From: an uncultured Paracoccaceae bacterium
Lineage (GTDB): Bacteria; Pseudomonadota; Alphaproteobacteria; Rhodobacterales; Rhodobacteraceae
Reading direction: 5' to 3'
DNA: 6,503 nucleotides
Assembly (NCBI GenBank): GCA_937900975.1
Contig: CALCPC010000388.1
Span: forward strand, 1-6,503
The notes beneath the pieces were generated by a model that had not been told where the DNA came from, did not search any database, and saw only the letters and a program-made list of their open reading frames with translations. This document shows, in pieces, positions 5,336 through 6,503 of the stretch. How positions within the stretch are numbered: the stretch's first letter is position 1; every line of letters starts with the position of its first letter. Both the position numbers and the translations under genes were made by a program.

Positions 5336-6456
5336 ACGCTGTCTCCGCCATGGTGCAGCGCCCGGCCGGTTTCGGTATCGAAGATATGAAGATCGCGGGG
5401 CGCGATGCGGATGCCGATCCGCGCCCCCGCCGCGTGGCGGACCCGGTCATGCGCGACCGAAACGATGGTGCCGCCGGCAAAATTGGCCGCGATATGGGTC
5501 TGATCGCCCAGCCATTGGTTGGCCACGACCTCCGCCGGAAAACCGCCTTCTGCCACCGCGACAGCATGGGGCCGCACGCCGATGGTCACGCGGCCCTGCC
5601 GGATCGCGGCCGCCTGATCCGGCGCGAAAGCCGCCGCGGGAAAGGCGATGGCGCCGCCGGTCTCCAGCTCAAACGCCAGCCCGTCATCGCCGGCGCTGGC
5701 GCGCCCGGCAAACACATTCATCGGCGGCTCGCCAATAAAGGTGGCCGTGAACAGGTTGGCCGGCGCGGCCTTCAGCGGCTCGGGTGTCGCGAATTGCTGC
5801 AATTCGCCCCCCTCCATCACGGCGATCCGGTCGGCCAGCGCGTTCGCCTCGGTCTGGTCATGCGTCTCCAGAATGGCCGTCAGCCCGCGCTCTTTGATAA
5901 AATGTTTCAGCCGGCCCCGCAGCACGGCCCGCAACTGCGGTTCCAACTGGCCCATCGGCTCATCCAAGAGATGCAGCTCGGCCTCGCGGATCAGCGCGCG
6001 CCCCAGGCTTGCCCGCTGCTGCTGCCCGCCGGACAGGCCCGAGGGATAGCTGTCGAGAATGTCGCCGATCTCCAAAAGCTCGGCGATCTCACCGACCCGC
6101 GCCGCCACGGCGTCGGCGCCCAAACGCGCGGCTTTCAGCGCGAAGGCGATGTTGTCGCGCACGGTCAGCGGGGGGTAGAGCGAATAGCCCTCGAACGCCA
6201 TCGCGACGCCGCGCCGGGCAGGCGGCAGCCGGGCCACGGCCCGGTCGCCCAGCGCGATGTCACCCGACGACACCGCCTCGAACCCCGCGATCATCCGCAA
6301 GGTCGAGGTCTTGCCGCAACCCGAGGAGCCGAGCAGCGCCACGATTTCCCCCGCCTCGACCCGCAAATCGAGGTCGCGCACCGCATGGACAGGCGCCTTG
6401 CTGGTGGGATTGTAGATCTTGTTGACACCCGAAAGGGTCAGCGTGGCACCGCTCAC
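5332..6456 (-). CDS. ABC transporter ATP-binding protein, MalK/UgpC (CUT1 carbohydrate) type
   Basis: A 374-residue ATPase that would power import of a carbohydrate or polyol from the inner face of the cytoplasmic membrane, with permeases and a binding protein not in this window. Seen: Walker A GSSGCGKT at 43-50; signature LSGGQQQR at 141-148; Walker B LHLLDEP at 161-167; the H-switch THDQTEA at 198-204 with His199; and a C-terminal TOBE/OB-like regulatory region from about 240 to 365, including GVRPHAV at 293-299. This matches MalK/UgpC architecture and length. Two catalytic-loop positions differ from MalK: the Q-loop reads AFEGYSLYP, with Glu89 in place of Gln, and the D-loop reads GQLE, with Glu172 in place of Asp. 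The start is GTG at 6456-6454, supported by a strong AGGAGGT at 6469-6463 six bases upstream and a GTGA overlap with the preceding gene. The ligand is inferred only from the catabolic genes that follow. Confidence 0.94.
   Translation of the reverse strand: MSGATLTLSGVNKIYNPTSKAPVHAVRDLDLRVEAGEIVALLGSSGCGKTSTLRMIAGFEAVSSGDIALGDRAVARLPPARRGVAMAFEGYSLYPPLTVRDNIAFALKAARLGADAVAARVGEIAELLEIGDILDSYPSGLSGGQQQRASLGRALIREAELHLLDEPMGQLEPQLRAVLRGRLKHFIKERGLTAILETHDQTEANALADRIAVMEGGELQQFATPEPLKAAPANLFTATFIGEPPMNVFAGRASAGDDGLAFELETGGAIAFPAAAFAPDQAAAIRQGRVTIGVRPHAVAVAEGGFPAEVVANQWLGDQTHIAANFAGGTIVSVAHDRVRHAAGARIGIRIAPRDLHIFDTETGRALHHGGDSV
5343..5346 (-). promoter_or_regulatory. Ribosome binding site (GGAG) of the FGGY kinase
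   Basis: GGAG lies seven bases before GTG 5335-5333, inside the last codons of the ATPase gene. With the GTGA overlap it supports the non-ATG start of the kinase. Confidence 0.65.
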
Positions 6457-6503
6457 ACCCCCACCTCCTGGATCTTTGCGCCGACGGCGCTGAAGGCCGC
6501 GGG
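6453..6503 (-). CDS. 3' end of an unidentified upstream gene of the operon (last 16 codons plus stop)
   Basis: An open frame enters from the right edge and encodes PAAFSAVGAKIQEVGV before TGA at 6455-6453. Its stop overlaps the GTG start of the ATPase by four bases, as at other junctions here, and the ATPase ribosome site lies within its last codons. Sixteen residues are too few to assign a family. Carbohydrate ABC operons of alphaproteobacteria sometimes carry two adjacent ATPase genes (for example glpS-glpT for glycerol in rhizobia), so a second ATPase is one guess; a permease or another gene is equally possible. Confidence 0.6.
   Translation of the reverse strand, partial: PAAFSAVGAKIQEVGV
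6463..6469 (-). promoter_or_regulatory. Strong ribosome binding site (AGGAGGT) of the ABC ATPase
   Basis: A near-perfect Shine-Dalgarno sequence ends six bases before GTG 6456-6454. It decides for this GTG as the start and lies inside the coding end of the previous gene, as expected for translational coupling. Confidence 0.85.

Noticed and set aside
4679..5389. A 236-codon plus-strand frame opposite the start of the kinase
   Set aside because: No family resemblance, and it runs across the kinase/ATPase junction, which is well supported on the minus strand.

Overview
The window is high-GC DNA (about two thirds G+C by eye) with GTG starts, GCC/GGC/CTG-rich codon use and alphaproteobacterial-type proteins. 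A member of the Rhodobacteraceae or a related alphaproteobacterium fits best, but no taxonomic marker is present, so this is an inference. Every base belongs to one tightly packed operon on the minus strand, read from right (6503) to left (1). It holds five complete genes and a partial gene at each edge. No gap exceeds 7 bases, and there is no tRNA, rRNA, mobile element, CRISPR array or clear terminator. The promoter must lie beyond the right edge.

In transcription order: (1) the last 16 codons of an unidentified upstream gene (6453-6503); (2) a MalK/UgpC-type ABC transporter ATPase (5332-6456); (3) an FGGY carbohydrate kinase that looks most like the erythritol kinase (EryA) branch (3779-5335); (4) a D-2-hydroxyacid dehydrogenase (2742-3782); (5) a FucA-like class II aldolase with an added lysine/alanine-rich, histone-H1-like tail (1937-2734); (6) a GlpD-type FAD-dependent polyol-phosphate dehydrogenase (431-1933); (7) the first 144 residues of a second, different class II aldolase/adducin protein, cut by the left edge (1-434). 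Four of the six junctions are 4-base GTGA or ATGA overlaps. The other two gaps are 7 and 3 bases, so translational coupling along the whole string is likely. Four of the six visible starts are GTG.

The genes suggest one catabolic route. The ABC transporter would import a polyol or related sugar, and the kinase would phosphorylate a terminal hydroxyl. The GlpD-like flavoenzyme would oxidise the adjacent carbon to a ketose-1-phosphate, passing electrons to quinone. A class II aldolase would then split this into dihydroxyacetone phosphate (DHAP) and an aldehyde, and the 2-hydroxyacid dehydrogenase could act on a 2-keto/2-hydroxy acid derived from the aldehyde. The substrate cannot be read from the sequence. 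The isomerase EryC and the regulator EryD of the classical erythritol pathway are not in this window.

The points most worth a second look are the histone-like tail on the aldolase, the kinase + GlpD + class II aldolase combination, the two dissimilar class II aldolases in one operon, and the substitutions in the Q-loop and D-loop of the ATPase.
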